Source: Phaeophleospora eucalypticola (Eukaryota; Ascomycota; Dothideomycetes; Mycosphaerellales; Mycosphaerellaceae). Taken from it: DNA of 64,000 nucleotides. The stretch spans positions 372,001 to 436,000 of the forward strand of contig JAKLNG010000002.1 in NCBI GenBank assembly GCA_022814565.1. Reading direction: 5' to 3'. The notes below the pieces were generated by a model. That model searched no databases and had not been told where the DNA came from. It saw nothing but the letters and a program-made list of their open reading frames with translations. The number at the start of each line of letters is the position of its first letter. Within the stretch, counting starts at the first letter, position 1. This document shows positions 21,557 through 31,800 of this stretch, in pieces. The position numbers and the translations under genes are program-made.

Positions 21557-23491
21557 ATGAGTCCGCAGCCCTCGCTTAAGCAGCTGCTCGCTCTGCCGCT
21601 GGCCCTTCTCGCCTCCGTCGTCCAAGCCGCCGACCGGGACCACAGTAAAGACCCGGGCCTGTTCCGCTTCGTTTCCCGACCTGATATCAAAGCTCCCAAG
21701 TGGAAGGTCCACGTCAAGGAAGAGAGCCTGGTGACGCCCGGGCACTGGTTCGTTGCGCCCTTTGAGGAACTCGGCGATCAGGGTACTGGCCATGGCTGGA
21801 CGGGCCCGCATATCTACGATGGAGACGGCCAGCTGGTGTGGAGCGGAGCTCATGTGGTGGACGACTGGCCCACCATCGACTTCAAGCTGAGCAATGTTCG
21901 CGGCGAGGACATGTTGACCTTTCTTGTGCACCGGCAAGGCGATGCTTACATCATGGACAACACACTTGAAATAAACGAAAAAGTAGACTTGGGGGCGCTG
22001 GGGGACGGTTTCAACTCACACGAGTTCAACTTCATCGAGAATGGCACTCGAGCCATCATCATCCACGAGGAGAGGAGGGATGCCACCAAGGACCAGGCCA
22101 TGGCCATCGAATGGGAGAAGAACTGTAGGACGCTCTTCAACGGCTTCAAGGAGCTGCATACCGACACATGGAAGCCTGCCCACGAATGGAGTTCTTTCGG
22201 ACATGTCGGCCTGGACGAGAGCACCTTCGTCGATGGCGGTGCCGAGGAGTATTGCAACCAGCAGTGGGGTTGGGATTACATCCACTTCAACTCGGTCGAC
22301 AAAGACCACAACGGCGACTACTATGCCTCTGCCCGACACACCGACACCATTTACAAGATCTCCAAGCAGGACGGCCACATCATGTGGAGGCTGCACGGCC
22401 GTCAAGGGGAAGCTGAGGTGGGAGACTTTGACATGGGAGACGTGACCTTCTCGCGTCAGCACAACATCCGCTTCCATGGCTTCAACGGAAGCCACGAGAT
22501 CGTTTCCCTGTTGGACAACGCGCATGGTCAGGACGAGCAGGAGCCTAGTAACAGCATGTCTCGTGGTCTGGTCCTGGCTTTGCAAACGGACACACAGCCT
22601 AGGACGGCGCGCATCGTTTCCGCAATCAATCATCCAGATGGCACAGGCTCGTACGCCCCGAGGCGAGGAAACTACCAGGTCCTTCCAGAAGGAAACGTCT
22701 TCATTGGATGGTCCGAGCAGGCGATCCACAGCGAACACACGGCTGATGGAACGCTGGTTATGGAGGCAACTCTAGTGCCCGAGTGGCTGGGGACATACAG
22801 GAGCTACAAGTTTCCCTTTGTCGGACGCCCTGCTGAGCCTCCACGAGCCGCCTCGGCTGCACAGTCGAGCCACGCGCTGAATGGCACGACGACCCTGGTG
22901 CACGTGAGCTGGAATGGCGCGACGGAAGTGCGGAGCTGGAATCTGTACAAAACGACCGAATCGGGCGAGCCGAAGATTCAGATCTTTTCGAAAGAAAAGA
23001 CGGGCTTCGAGACGGCCATGGTGTGGCCCGGCTATGCCAGCCACGTGATTGTCGAGGCGATCGATGCGCAGGGCGAAGTTTTGGGAGCAACCGAAGTGGT
23101 GGCCACCAGCGCGCCGCCTCCAGACGCCATCGATGGAGCGGTTGCCGACGAGGTGTATTGGCTGCAAGAAGTGCATGGAGAGAATGATCCGTGGAAGTAC
23201 AGCGACCCGTACTGGCTTCGTCACCGCGCCACGGGCAACTCGGTCATTGGTTTCCTATTCGGCATCGTGTGCACCGCCGGTCTCCTCGCAGGTCTCTGGC
23301 AGCTGAAGAAGCGAGGATACATTGCGGGACTCAGGCGAGGTTCGTCTTCTTCTGCGTCTGTGAACAGACAGCCATACCATCCTTTACACGACCAGGAGCA
23401 GGGAATCGTAGAATCCGAGGAGCGGTTCAAGCAGAGTAGTCCGCGCAGTCCGGACGGGTTCTTTCGAGACAGAGACAGTCGAGAGCGATAG
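21557..23491 (+). CDS. Arylsulfotransferase-family (ASST) protein, secreted and C-terminally membrane-anchored
   Basis: This single exon encodes 644 residues if started at the ATG at 21557, which immediately precedes a hydrophobic signal peptide (about 1-24). The frame stays open 84 nt further upstream, but that extension is proline-rich and not signal-like. The body matches the fungal ASST/Arylsulfotran_2 type of beta-propeller: GFNSHEFNF, WGWDYIHFNSVDKD, the TIYKISKQDG blade, FSRQHNIRFHG, and RRGNYQVLPEGNVFIGWSE in order. A C-terminal transmembrane helix (about 562-583, VIGFLFGIVCTAGLLAGLW) is followed by a short basic cytoplasmic tail with Ser-rich and Asp/Glu-rich stretches, so the propeller should face the secretory lumen or cell exterior. 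Bacterial ASST transfers sulfate between phenols. Whether fungal members retain this activity is not established. Confidence 0.85.
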   Translation: MSPQPSLKQLLALPLALLASVVQAADRDHSKDPGLFRFVSRPDIKAPKWKVHVKEESLVTPGHWFVAPFEELGDQGTGHGWTGPHIYDGDGQLVWSGAHVVDDWPTIDFKLSNVRGEDMLTFLVHRQGDAYIMDNTLEINEKVDLGALGDGFNSHEFNFIENGTRAIIIHEERRDATKDQAMAIEWEKNCRTLFNGFKELHTDTWKPAHEWSSFGHVGLDESTFVDGGAEEYCNQQWGWDYIHFNSVDKDHNGDYYASARHTDTIYKISKQDGHIMWRLHGRQGEAEVGDFDMGDVTFSRQHNIRFHGFNGSHEIVSLLDNAHGQDEQEPSNSMSRGLVLALQTDTQPRTARIVSAINHPDGTGSYAPRRGNYQVLPEGNVFIGWSEQAIHSEHTADGTLVMEATLVPEWLGTYRSYKFPFVGRPAEPPRAASAAQSSHALNGTTTLVHVSWNGATEVRSWNLYKTTESGEPKIQIFSKEKTGFETAMVWPGYASHVIVEAIDAQGEVLGATEVVATSAPPPDAIDGAVADEVYWLQEVHGENDPWKYSDPYWLRHRATGNSVIGFLFGIVCTAGLLAGLWQLKKRGYIAGLRRGSSSSASVNRQPYHPLHDQEQGIVESEERFKQSSPRSPDGFFRDRDSRER

Positions 23492-24213
23492 AGGTGGTAA
23501 CAACCCCAGACGGTGTTTTCTTGTATAGTGGATGTATCAGTAATGTTCATAATGTGCTCCAGACGGCATCAATACCTCTCATTTCCTTGCTGCCAAACTC
23601 CAACTCACTGTTCCCGCCGCAAAAGGCATCTCGGTAGTGCAGTGTGGTGTGAGGTCGAAATACAGTTGACATGGGACATAGGGTGGCTGTTTCTTGTGGC
23701 AGACGAAGGCTTTTAAGGCTGGTGCTTGGTCGTGAGCACGCCATTCTTGTCCCTGGTCCTTGTCGCTACTCCAAGTGTCTCACAATATCATTCTTGACCG
23801 GGATCTTTTGCGAATGTTCGAATGTCGCGTGCGTGCGGACGTACTTATCTCGGCTGCGTTCTGCTTTGTGGGTTCTACTTGATCTGTGTGCGCGCGTGTG
23901 TGCCGGTGGTCCTCTCTGTCGACGCAAGCACGCACGCAAGTATGGTGGGTCAGATGGGGCTAGGAGATGTAGTGTACGAGAACGCATTTCGCTTCTTGCA
24001 AGAGTACTTTGAGATTGTTTGTTTCATTCCGTCTATCGTGCCAATTCGTATTACATGTATATTACATCCATTGGACAGAGACATTACTCGGGTATATATT
24101 CGTGAAGAGCTTCTCCTACAAATCCGTTCCCACTCTTTCGTAGAAAGTCGTTGCTTTTGCGCACGGGTGTCATGATAAGGGCATGTCGTTCTGGTCAACT
24201 GCGAGGTAATTGA
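23492..24213. other. Intergenic region, convergent 3' ends
   Basis: This 722-nt stretch lies between the convergent 3' ends of the ASST-family gene and the lipase gene. The part at 23800-24130 is T-rich and low in complexity. No gene is recognised. Confidence 0.55.
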
Positions 24214-25838
24214 CTAGTAGTGTGCCGGGCGGTTTGCGTATTCTGCAGAATTGAGGTCAGTTTCTGGTGCCTTGACTTGGGAACTCTCTAGACTCACGCT
24301 TGATAGCCGGCTCGACGGTCGACTTGTGGGGATTCAGCAACAATGTCACAACAGCTGCCAGGATCGTGTTCTCCGTCAGCAAGAAGTCGGCCAGGTCCAG
24401 GCCAGGCGTCAAGTAGTCGCCGCACATCGTCTTGAGCTGCCCCTGGATTCGGTCGACTCGTCCTGGACCGTCGTGCTTCAGTGCATCAACGAAGAGAGCG
24501 TAGCCGATCGGATTGTAGAGCGTGCCTTCATGAGCGTAGAAAGATCCGGCCGGCTGTCCTGGGCAGATGGACTGCACTTCATTGTTCGTGACGCCGACGT
24601 GGCGGGCATCGAGCAAATATGCGGATGCGTTCTGGCCTTGCTGCGGCTCCACGATTTCGTCAAAGAAGCCAGAGTAGATGTTCGTGGTTGGGACGTATGC
24701 CGAATCGCCGCCGTCGGAGCGCAGAGCCTTGATGAAGTTTGAGTAGTAGTCTTGCTGCAGGTAAGCAACAGGCAGAGGAATTCCCGGTGTCGCGGCGAAG
24801 TTGGCAAGGTAGGTTCCCTTGTAGTCAGGGGAGAAGGCAATGAGGTCGGTGACCTTGCTTCGTGTTGAAGGCCAAAACTTGAGTGCCCACTGCGCGTCGA
24901 TGCCACCCTGACTCCATGTCGCGACAGCAATCTTCTTATTGCCACTGACGCGGCTGATGTAGTTGATTGCATAGGCAACATATTCTGCATTCGTCTGCGC
25001 GTCGTCATTCAGGAAGTCTGGGATGTTGAGCCAGACTGGGTCTGCGACGTGGGAGTTCTTCAGAAGCTTGATGTAGTTTCCCTGGAAGTTGAGGTAGCCT
25101 GTGTTGCCAGTTCCGGGGACCAAAATGATCGGTTGCGGAGCGCCTGGAGCACCGTATCTAAACTCCGGTGGGATGTGGATAGCACCGCGAAGTTTGGATT
25201 CTGGCAGATCGTACGGCGCATCACGCCAATCACAGCTTGGAAATACTGGCGGGAATGGGAATCTCAGGTTGATGTTATTCTCGCTGTTCTCGCCATCCAA
25301 TACGCCCTCGAAGAAGTGAACGGTCGAGTCGATGTTCTCTGATGTCAGTCCGGCAGCAACTATCTCGCCGGCTGCTTGAACCAAGTTCGTTGGAGTAGGT
25401 GTTGCTGGACAACGTGTAAGTAAGGAGCAGTTGAGAAAATTTGTGGTATGATATCTTACCCACGATGATATCTGAGAGCGAGCGGAACGCTGCCGATGCG
25501 CCTAATGGTTGTCAGTAGCGTTTCAAGCCTTGAAGATGTCTCAGCTTACCTATCGGAGCGGCAGTCGCAGTCACCAGTTGCATGTCCTTAAGAAGGTTGG
25601 ACTGCAGGCATCGTCAGTGAAGGGCCATAACACTCGGAGCAATTGCACCTACAACTATTCCTGTTGCAGTAGGTCGGCCAGCGAGCTCTTTGAGGTCATT
25701 CTGGACTTGCTCCAGGATTTCTGGAATATCAAGGACGCCATCGCGCCTTTCATTGCGAGTAGGCGTGGCAGCGGGAGCAGCCTGAGATACCGCGACAATG
25801 GCGCTCAGAAGAGCTCCAGTGAGTACTTGAGATCGCAT
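24214..25838 (-). CDS. Secreted lipase of the Candida antarctica lipase B (CALB) type
   Basis: The five-exon model (25653-25838, 25550-25601, 25460-25501, 24298-25404, 24214-24242) encodes 471 residues. A signal peptide (about 1-19) precedes a pro-region-like segment. The alpha/beta-hydrolase domain has ILVPGTGNTG (oxyanion region), the nucleophile elbow TWSQGG with S258, then SPDYKGT, PTTNIYS, D343 in FFDEIVEP, and H386 in YAHEG. The Ser-Asp and Asp-His spacings (85 and 43) are close to those of CALB (82 and 37), and the TWSQGG elbow replaces the usual GxSxG, as in CALB. It is expected to hydrolyse esters or triglycerides outside the cell. The final intron removes an alternative read-through end and gives the terminus QYANRPAHY. 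The N-terminal extension of roughly 150 residues before the catalytic core is longer than in CALB. Confidence 0.88.
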
Positions 25839-27185
25839 GGTTGCTGTATGAGGCAAGAAGCTGAATCAAATTATCGGTCAGTCGAAGCCAGAACGAGTGA
25901 GCCTCGTCGACAAGAATGTAAGCTGCAACGAGAGCGTTGAAGGCCCACAACAATGACGGGGGGAGTCATGGTCTTTAACGAGGACGGGCGTGACCGGGGA
26001 CGAGATGATGAGAGAACGTGCGGCAAGCGTGTAAGCAGAGGAAGCCGTTTGCAGGAGCAGCAGCTGATGATGATCGATGGTAAGGATGCGTGCACACTCC
26101 ATGAAGAGTAAGTGTCGGACACTGTATCTGCTGAGTCGGAGTGTATGCCGCGTGCGCGGCTCAGAAAAGTTTCGTAGCGTCGGTGGTGGGTCAACACAAG
26201 GCAAGCAAGGCTGTCGACAAAAAAAGGTCATGAAGACTTTCGTCGCTGCCGTTTTCTTGTTCAAAACAAGAAATGCATTGATAACGCACCGAGAGCACCA
26301 ACCTGTGAGTTGCTCGCGAAGTGTGTATGTTCAACGCATCGATATGATGGCCAGTTCTTTTTCATCGCCACTGTCAGCATTGAGCACGTTCCTGGTGGTG
26401 GTAGTTGTCGCCGGGTCGCTTAAGAGCCGCTCGGCGGAAGGAGTTGGGTCCTGATCGAACTTCGGCACGGCATTGCTGACCCACGTCATGCTTGTCATGC
26501 ATGCGCTGTCTGTGATAATGGTGAGCGGCACAGCCAGATATGGATACCAATTAGAGAGCCCGCTTCGACTCATGTCGTCTCGAGCGTTGCATTGTCGAAA
26601 CACGGGCCCACGGGGTTCCTCCGCGCTGCGAACGCGTTGGAGAAACAGCCTTGGAGATTCTCAGAACTGATAATAAGACGACAGCTTTGTTTCCTCACAC
26701 TTGCGCGCGTGTGTAAAGGGCGGCGCAGTGGCGCGCTGTTCTTCTGAAAACGCGAAGAAATCGATGTCGATCCGATTCAACGACGATCACATGTGGTCGT
26801 GTAATGCCCAAAATGGGCAACGGAGAAGAGACAGCAAGCTTTGCAGGGCGCCGGCGTGTTGGGAAGGAGATTGGCTTCGGCTAAGCGGGAGCAGCCGCTG
26901 AGCTGACATCATCTCACGAGCTGCTGGGCTGACCGGGGTAGGTGCCAGTGTGGGTGAATGAATCGGGCCACTATCACATGCAATCAATCCACTAGCATCA
27001 GTCGCAGGACAAGCAAGAGGTCAATACGCGAAGTGGAATTGTGCTCCCTTTGGAACTCGTTAAAATCATCAGACCAATTGGCGCCAGAAGTCAGACCAGT
27101 GCACAACATCTCCTTTCATCTTCCACTGCTGACGAGTTCCATAGAAGTCAACACTAGTCCGAGCCGTCCTTCGACTTGAGCGACA
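25839..27185. other. Intergenic region between divergent lipase and epoxide hydrolase genes
   Basis: This 1.35-kb spacer contains both promoters. Open frames are short and overlap on opposite strands without domain signatures. No repeats or RNA genes were seen. Confidence 0.55.
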
Positions 27186-28492
27186 ATGTCGATGCACCGC
27201 ATTAATGTGCCAGAAGAGAAACTAGTTACCCTCAAGATCAAACTAGGTCAAGCTGAATTCCCAGACGAGCTCGATGGAGCTGCTTGGAACTATGGCGCTC
27301 CTCTGGCCGAAATCAAGCGTCTGACAAAGGCCTGGCAAAATGACTTCGACTGGCGCGCTCAAGAAGCCAAGCTCAACCAGTTGCCCAACTTCCAGTGAGT
27401 AGAAGTCTGTTAGAAGAAGGAGAGATAACTTACATACCTCATAGAGCACCCGTCAAAGTAAAAGGCTTCGGAGACATCAACATCCACTACCTCCACCAAC
27501 CCAGCCCAGAACCCGACGCCATTCCCCTACTCTTCGTGCACGGCTGGCCAGGCAGCTACCTCGAAGTAGAAAAAATGCTCCCCCTCCTTCGCCAATCCAA
27601 CCAAGGCGTTTCCTTCCACGTCGTAGCCCCTAGCCTCCCCAACTTCGGCTGGTCCGAATCTCCCAAGAAGACAGGTTTCGGCCTCGGGCAGTACGCCGAA
27701 GTCTGCGACCAACTGATGCAGCAACTCGGGTACTCGAAATATGTCACGCAAGGAGGAGACTGGGGATTTTACATCACCCGCGCCATCGGCCTGCGATTCC
27801 CACAGCGCTGCATGGCTTCCCATATCAACATGATCCGCGCGAGCCAGCCGACATTTACCAAGCACCCCTTGCTCGCGCTGCAGCACGCTCTTACGCCCTA
27901 CTCTGAAGCAGACAGGAAGGGCTTCGAGCGATCCGAATGGTTCGCGACCGAAGGCAGCGGGTATCGCGTCCTGCAATGCACGAAGCCGCAAACCATCGGC
28001 TACGCACTGCACGACTCCCCTGTAGCTCTGCTCGCATGGGTCTACGAGAAACTGCACGACTGGACAGATGAGTACCCCTGGAGCGACGAAGAAATCCTCA
28101 CCTGGGTCTCGATCTACTACTTCAGCACCGCCGGCCCAGCCGCCAGTGTGCGAATCTACTACGAAGCGATCCATCCCGCTCCAGGTGGAATCAGCCGCGA
28201 GCGCACCCAGGAGCACATTCCCAAGGTCAAACTAGGACTTTGCCACTCTCCGAGGGAATTATCCCTGGTTCCATCGACGTGGGCTCGCACGCTGGGCCCG
28301 GTGGTGTACGAGGATCGCAAAACGAGAGGCGGCCATTTCGCTGCGTGAGTGTCAATCTCTTCTGTTTCTATATGCTGTAGCTGACAAGCCTGTAGATGGG
28401 AGATGCCACACGAGGTCGTCAAGGACCTTAGGGCGATGTTCGGTAAGAAAGGCAAATGCTATAGGATCACAGGTCCGCAGTCGAAGTTGTGA
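27186..28492 (+). CDS. Microsomal-type epoxide hydrolase
   Basis: The three-exon model (27186-27394, 27445-28344, 28396-28492) encodes 401 residues. The N-terminal ~70 residues match the epoxide-hydrolase N-terminal domain (FPDELDGAAWNYG, LTKAWQNDFDW). They are followed by an alpha/beta-hydrolase core with the oxyanion motif HGWPGS, the nucleophile D175 in QGGDWG, and a C-terminal charge-relay histidine in RGGHFAAWE. These features define the microsomal/juvenile-hormone epoxide hydrolase branch, which opens epoxides to diols through a covalent alkyl-enzyme ester. No N-terminal membrane anchor is present, unlike mammalian EPHX1, so the protein is probably soluble. The substrate may be a xenobiotic, a fatty-acid epoxide or a secondary metabolite; the sequence does not decide. 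The P450 gene 12 kb away makes epoxide-generating chemistry conceivable, but no direct link is visible. Confidence 0.92.
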
Positions 28493-28801
28493 GCGGCTCG
28501 TTCTTATTGAAGAGCGGTCTCCAGAGTGAATGTAATGATGATGTTGATACGAAACTGAAATTGCCTGTAACGAGACAAGTATGAGATGTATTTAAATGAA
28601 GCCGCAAAACGCTCTTCTGTTCCTATCTCTGATCTTGAGCTCTTACATGAAGTCAAGAAATCCTACACCTCTTCTCTGAGAAGTCATGTTTGTGCAGAGC
28701 AAGGTTATTATTTGGCATTGAAACCAGAAAGCATTACAGAGGCGAGGGGGCGAAAACAGGAAAAACTTCTAGAGTCATATAGGTGCTCGCCAAAAATGTC
28801 A
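28493..28801. other. Intergenic region, convergent 3' ends
   Basis: This 309-nt A/T-richer spacer lies between the 3' ends of the epoxide hydrolase (+) and the PXA-RGS-PX gene (-). No gene is seen. Confidence 0.6.
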
Positions 28802-31800
28802 TTAATCATCTAATATCTCCGGGAACACAATCCCTAGGATCTCATCTATCAACGTGAACACCAAATGCGTGTTCAACCTCGGATTGTTCAACATAGCAAC
28901 AATCTTCCGGCTGGCAGCCTGCGCATTAGTCTTTCCAACCACACTCCCTGCAATGTCTGGTACCAAAGCAGCGAGCAGGAGTCCGGCCTCTTTACGTGTC
29001 CGTTCTTTCTCAAAGTCGTTACGCGGAACTGAAGGAGGCCGCGGCTTGCCATCCGGCCACATGATACCCTTCAGCGTCTCAACGTAGCGTGCCATGCTGT
29101 CGTCTTGCATCGCGTTGCGCGCTGCTTCGCGAACTTTGCGTTCCACTGTTCCGCCCATGAGCTGATGGAGGACGACCACGACGGTGCGACCTCTGAGCCA
29201 GCTGTTACCTTTCGAGAGTTCAAAGGTTTCGAGGAAAAGGTCACTGATCGGCTTAACGAAAGGTTCAGCTTCTTTGGCCTCATATGCGTTAAGCTCTGCC
29301 TCAGCTTCAGCAGCGGTTGAAGGGTCTTGCGTTGCTGGATCCATGCTATCCACAGGTGAGGCTCCGCCGATCTGTGATGTGGCTGCCGAGATGAGGTTCT
29401 GACCGGCCACCGAGAGCTGGTCTAGCACTGGGATGTTACCGAGGAACTCTTCCATGCCATCTGACACAGAGTTGTAAATTCTTGTAACGAAATCCTTTGC
29501 ATCTGCCTGAGTCCCGTTGCTGCCATTAGAAGCAATAGCAGCCTGAGACAGAAACGCACGCAATTCTCGACTGCGGCAAATGGCTGGCACAAGCAGCAAC
29601 GACCTCAAATATCGCTCTAAAGTGGCCCGTCGCTTCTGTAGGAAGTCCTTTTGCAATGTGAAGAGAGCCTGCCGTCGTGGAAAATCGAGATCTCTGACAG
29701 ATGGAAACCGTATCTTGAGCCTCTTGTGTAGCTCATGAAACTGGCTGTATCTTCGAGTCACCGCCCATGTTGCAGCAGGCATCTGGTCGCCGGCCTGTCG
29801 CTTGACTTCAATCACGTACAAGGCGAATTCATGCCCATCATCTTCTCGTCCGACCATGACAGATTTGATATTTATTGCTGCTCGTCCATAAAGGCTGTTG
29901 TCACTCTCTTGAACCACGTACTGCGCTTTCTGCATTTCCTTGCGTCTAATCTCCCGTTGCAGACTCTGCTCAGACTTGCGCAGGATTCGCAATTCTGCCG
30001 TGTTGTTGGTCAATTCTGCTTTGGCGGTCAAAGAATCCAACACGTTTCTCTGTGCATTAAGTCTTTCGATCTCGGTGTTCAAAGCATCGATAGCTTCTGT
30101 TAGGCCAAGGTCACCAGGGGCGGCTTCTTGTACCTGCTCGTCTCCGCTGTTGTCAGGAGCATCAGAATCTTCTCGCTCGTCTTCAGCAAACTTCTCAGCC
30201 TCTTCCCCAAAGAGATCATCCACGAAGACTCCTCTGCTGGATGGCCCCCCAACAAGTCCAAGGGAAGCAATACTAGGCTTGCCACGTTCGGAGACTTGAG
30301 AGGCAAGAGTCGGTCTTGTAAGAATGTCGAGAGAGGATTTTCTCTCGGGATCATCGTGCGATCTTCGGCCGCTGGGTTCTGAAAATAGCGAATCTCTGTC
30401 GTTCTCGTCGCCCACGATGTTGTCAAGGGCGAGCTGCATTTCCCTGACTGCTTTTGCTTCTTCCTGCGCCTGTTGAGCGGTTTCTCCATCTGAGTCGTAG
30501 CTCTTCAAACTTGACACAGACTGCACCATCTTATCCTCTTCAACGCCATCATCGAAGAGAGCGGGGCGATTGTTCACGCCGCCGTCATCCAAAGACCGCC
30601 GAGGGCTATCAGCGAAGAGATTGCTGCTAGAAGCTGCCCGTGCTGTGCCTTTCAGGTCCGAAGTTGAGAGAACCGCACGTCTCAGCTCTGGCTCTTTTTG
30701 ACCGGATCCGAGCTGCGGTCTTCGAAGATGAAGGGGCGAAGAGTCGTTGCTGCGCGGACTATCCGGGGAAAGAGAGGCGGTATCTCGAGCTTGCGATGCC
30801 GCAGCGAAAGCCGGATTGTCGTCTATCGCGAGCCACTTGAAGAACAAGTCAGAACGCTTGAAAGCTTCAAAATGTGAGTCCTTCATGAGATTATACACTC
30901 TTGTCTGCGACTGCAATACAGCTCGTCTCGCTGCAATGTAATCCTGTGTCCCTGCTTTGGAGCCCGCTTTCAGATATCGCTTTACGAGTTGAAGGATTCC
31001 TTCAGGCGTCTGGAGCTCAGGCTTGCTCAGGTATTCTGAGTACATCTGTGCAATATCCATGCGATCTGGATCCTCGGCAACAGAAGGCGGCGGCTCATCA
31101 AGGTCACCCTCTAATGGATTACGGAAGCCATCCACAACGAGGTAGAATTGAACGAGCCTCATCAGCCTCTGCCTGTCCATGTACTCCATGAAGTAGCTGA
31201 GTCCAGCTGCATCATATATTACTTCCCGCAAGGAGGCCTGTCGTTTCCGAGATGCAGCCTCCTCATCAGGGGCAGGCGGCTGGACAGCAAGCGCCGGCGT
31301 CGGTCTTGCTGAGCCATTTGGACGGGTTGCAAGAGTTGCGATCTTTTGGTCCAGAAGCCTCCTACCAGTTTCCAGTCTCCTCAGGTACGCTGCGTCTTGG
31401 CCTTCAACCTGAGCATCTCGTCTCAATTGACTCATGATCTCACTGCGAAAGCGTCGTGCGTCTGTCAAAGTAGCCACATGTCTGATTGCTCGAACGAAGC
31501 GTTCAAATTGTCGCTCACTATCATAAGGCCGTAGACGAGGGAATTGGGTGCTCCTGCTCGCTCGAGGTGAGGCCGGAGCATGCTGATCAAGAGCTGCTCG
31601 CACTTTGCGTACGGTCTTTCGGTCATGCAGTGCAGCTCCGCCGAAGTTGACAATCATCTGATTCCAAGTATCGGGATCGGCAAGCATGGTGAGTATGGGT
31701 GCGATCACAGCGCATGCCACAATCTCGCGAATCAACACAGTGACCGCAGGACTTGACTTCATGTTGGACGGAAGCACAGTCGGCAGCAGCTTCTCCACCA

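Noticed and set aside
24257..24297. Read-through C-terminus of the lipase ending at 24257 without the last intron.
   Set aside because: A clean GTGAGT donor and CTGCAG acceptor give an in-frame 29-nt last exon. The read-through tail overlaps the donor. Transcripts could still show intron retention.
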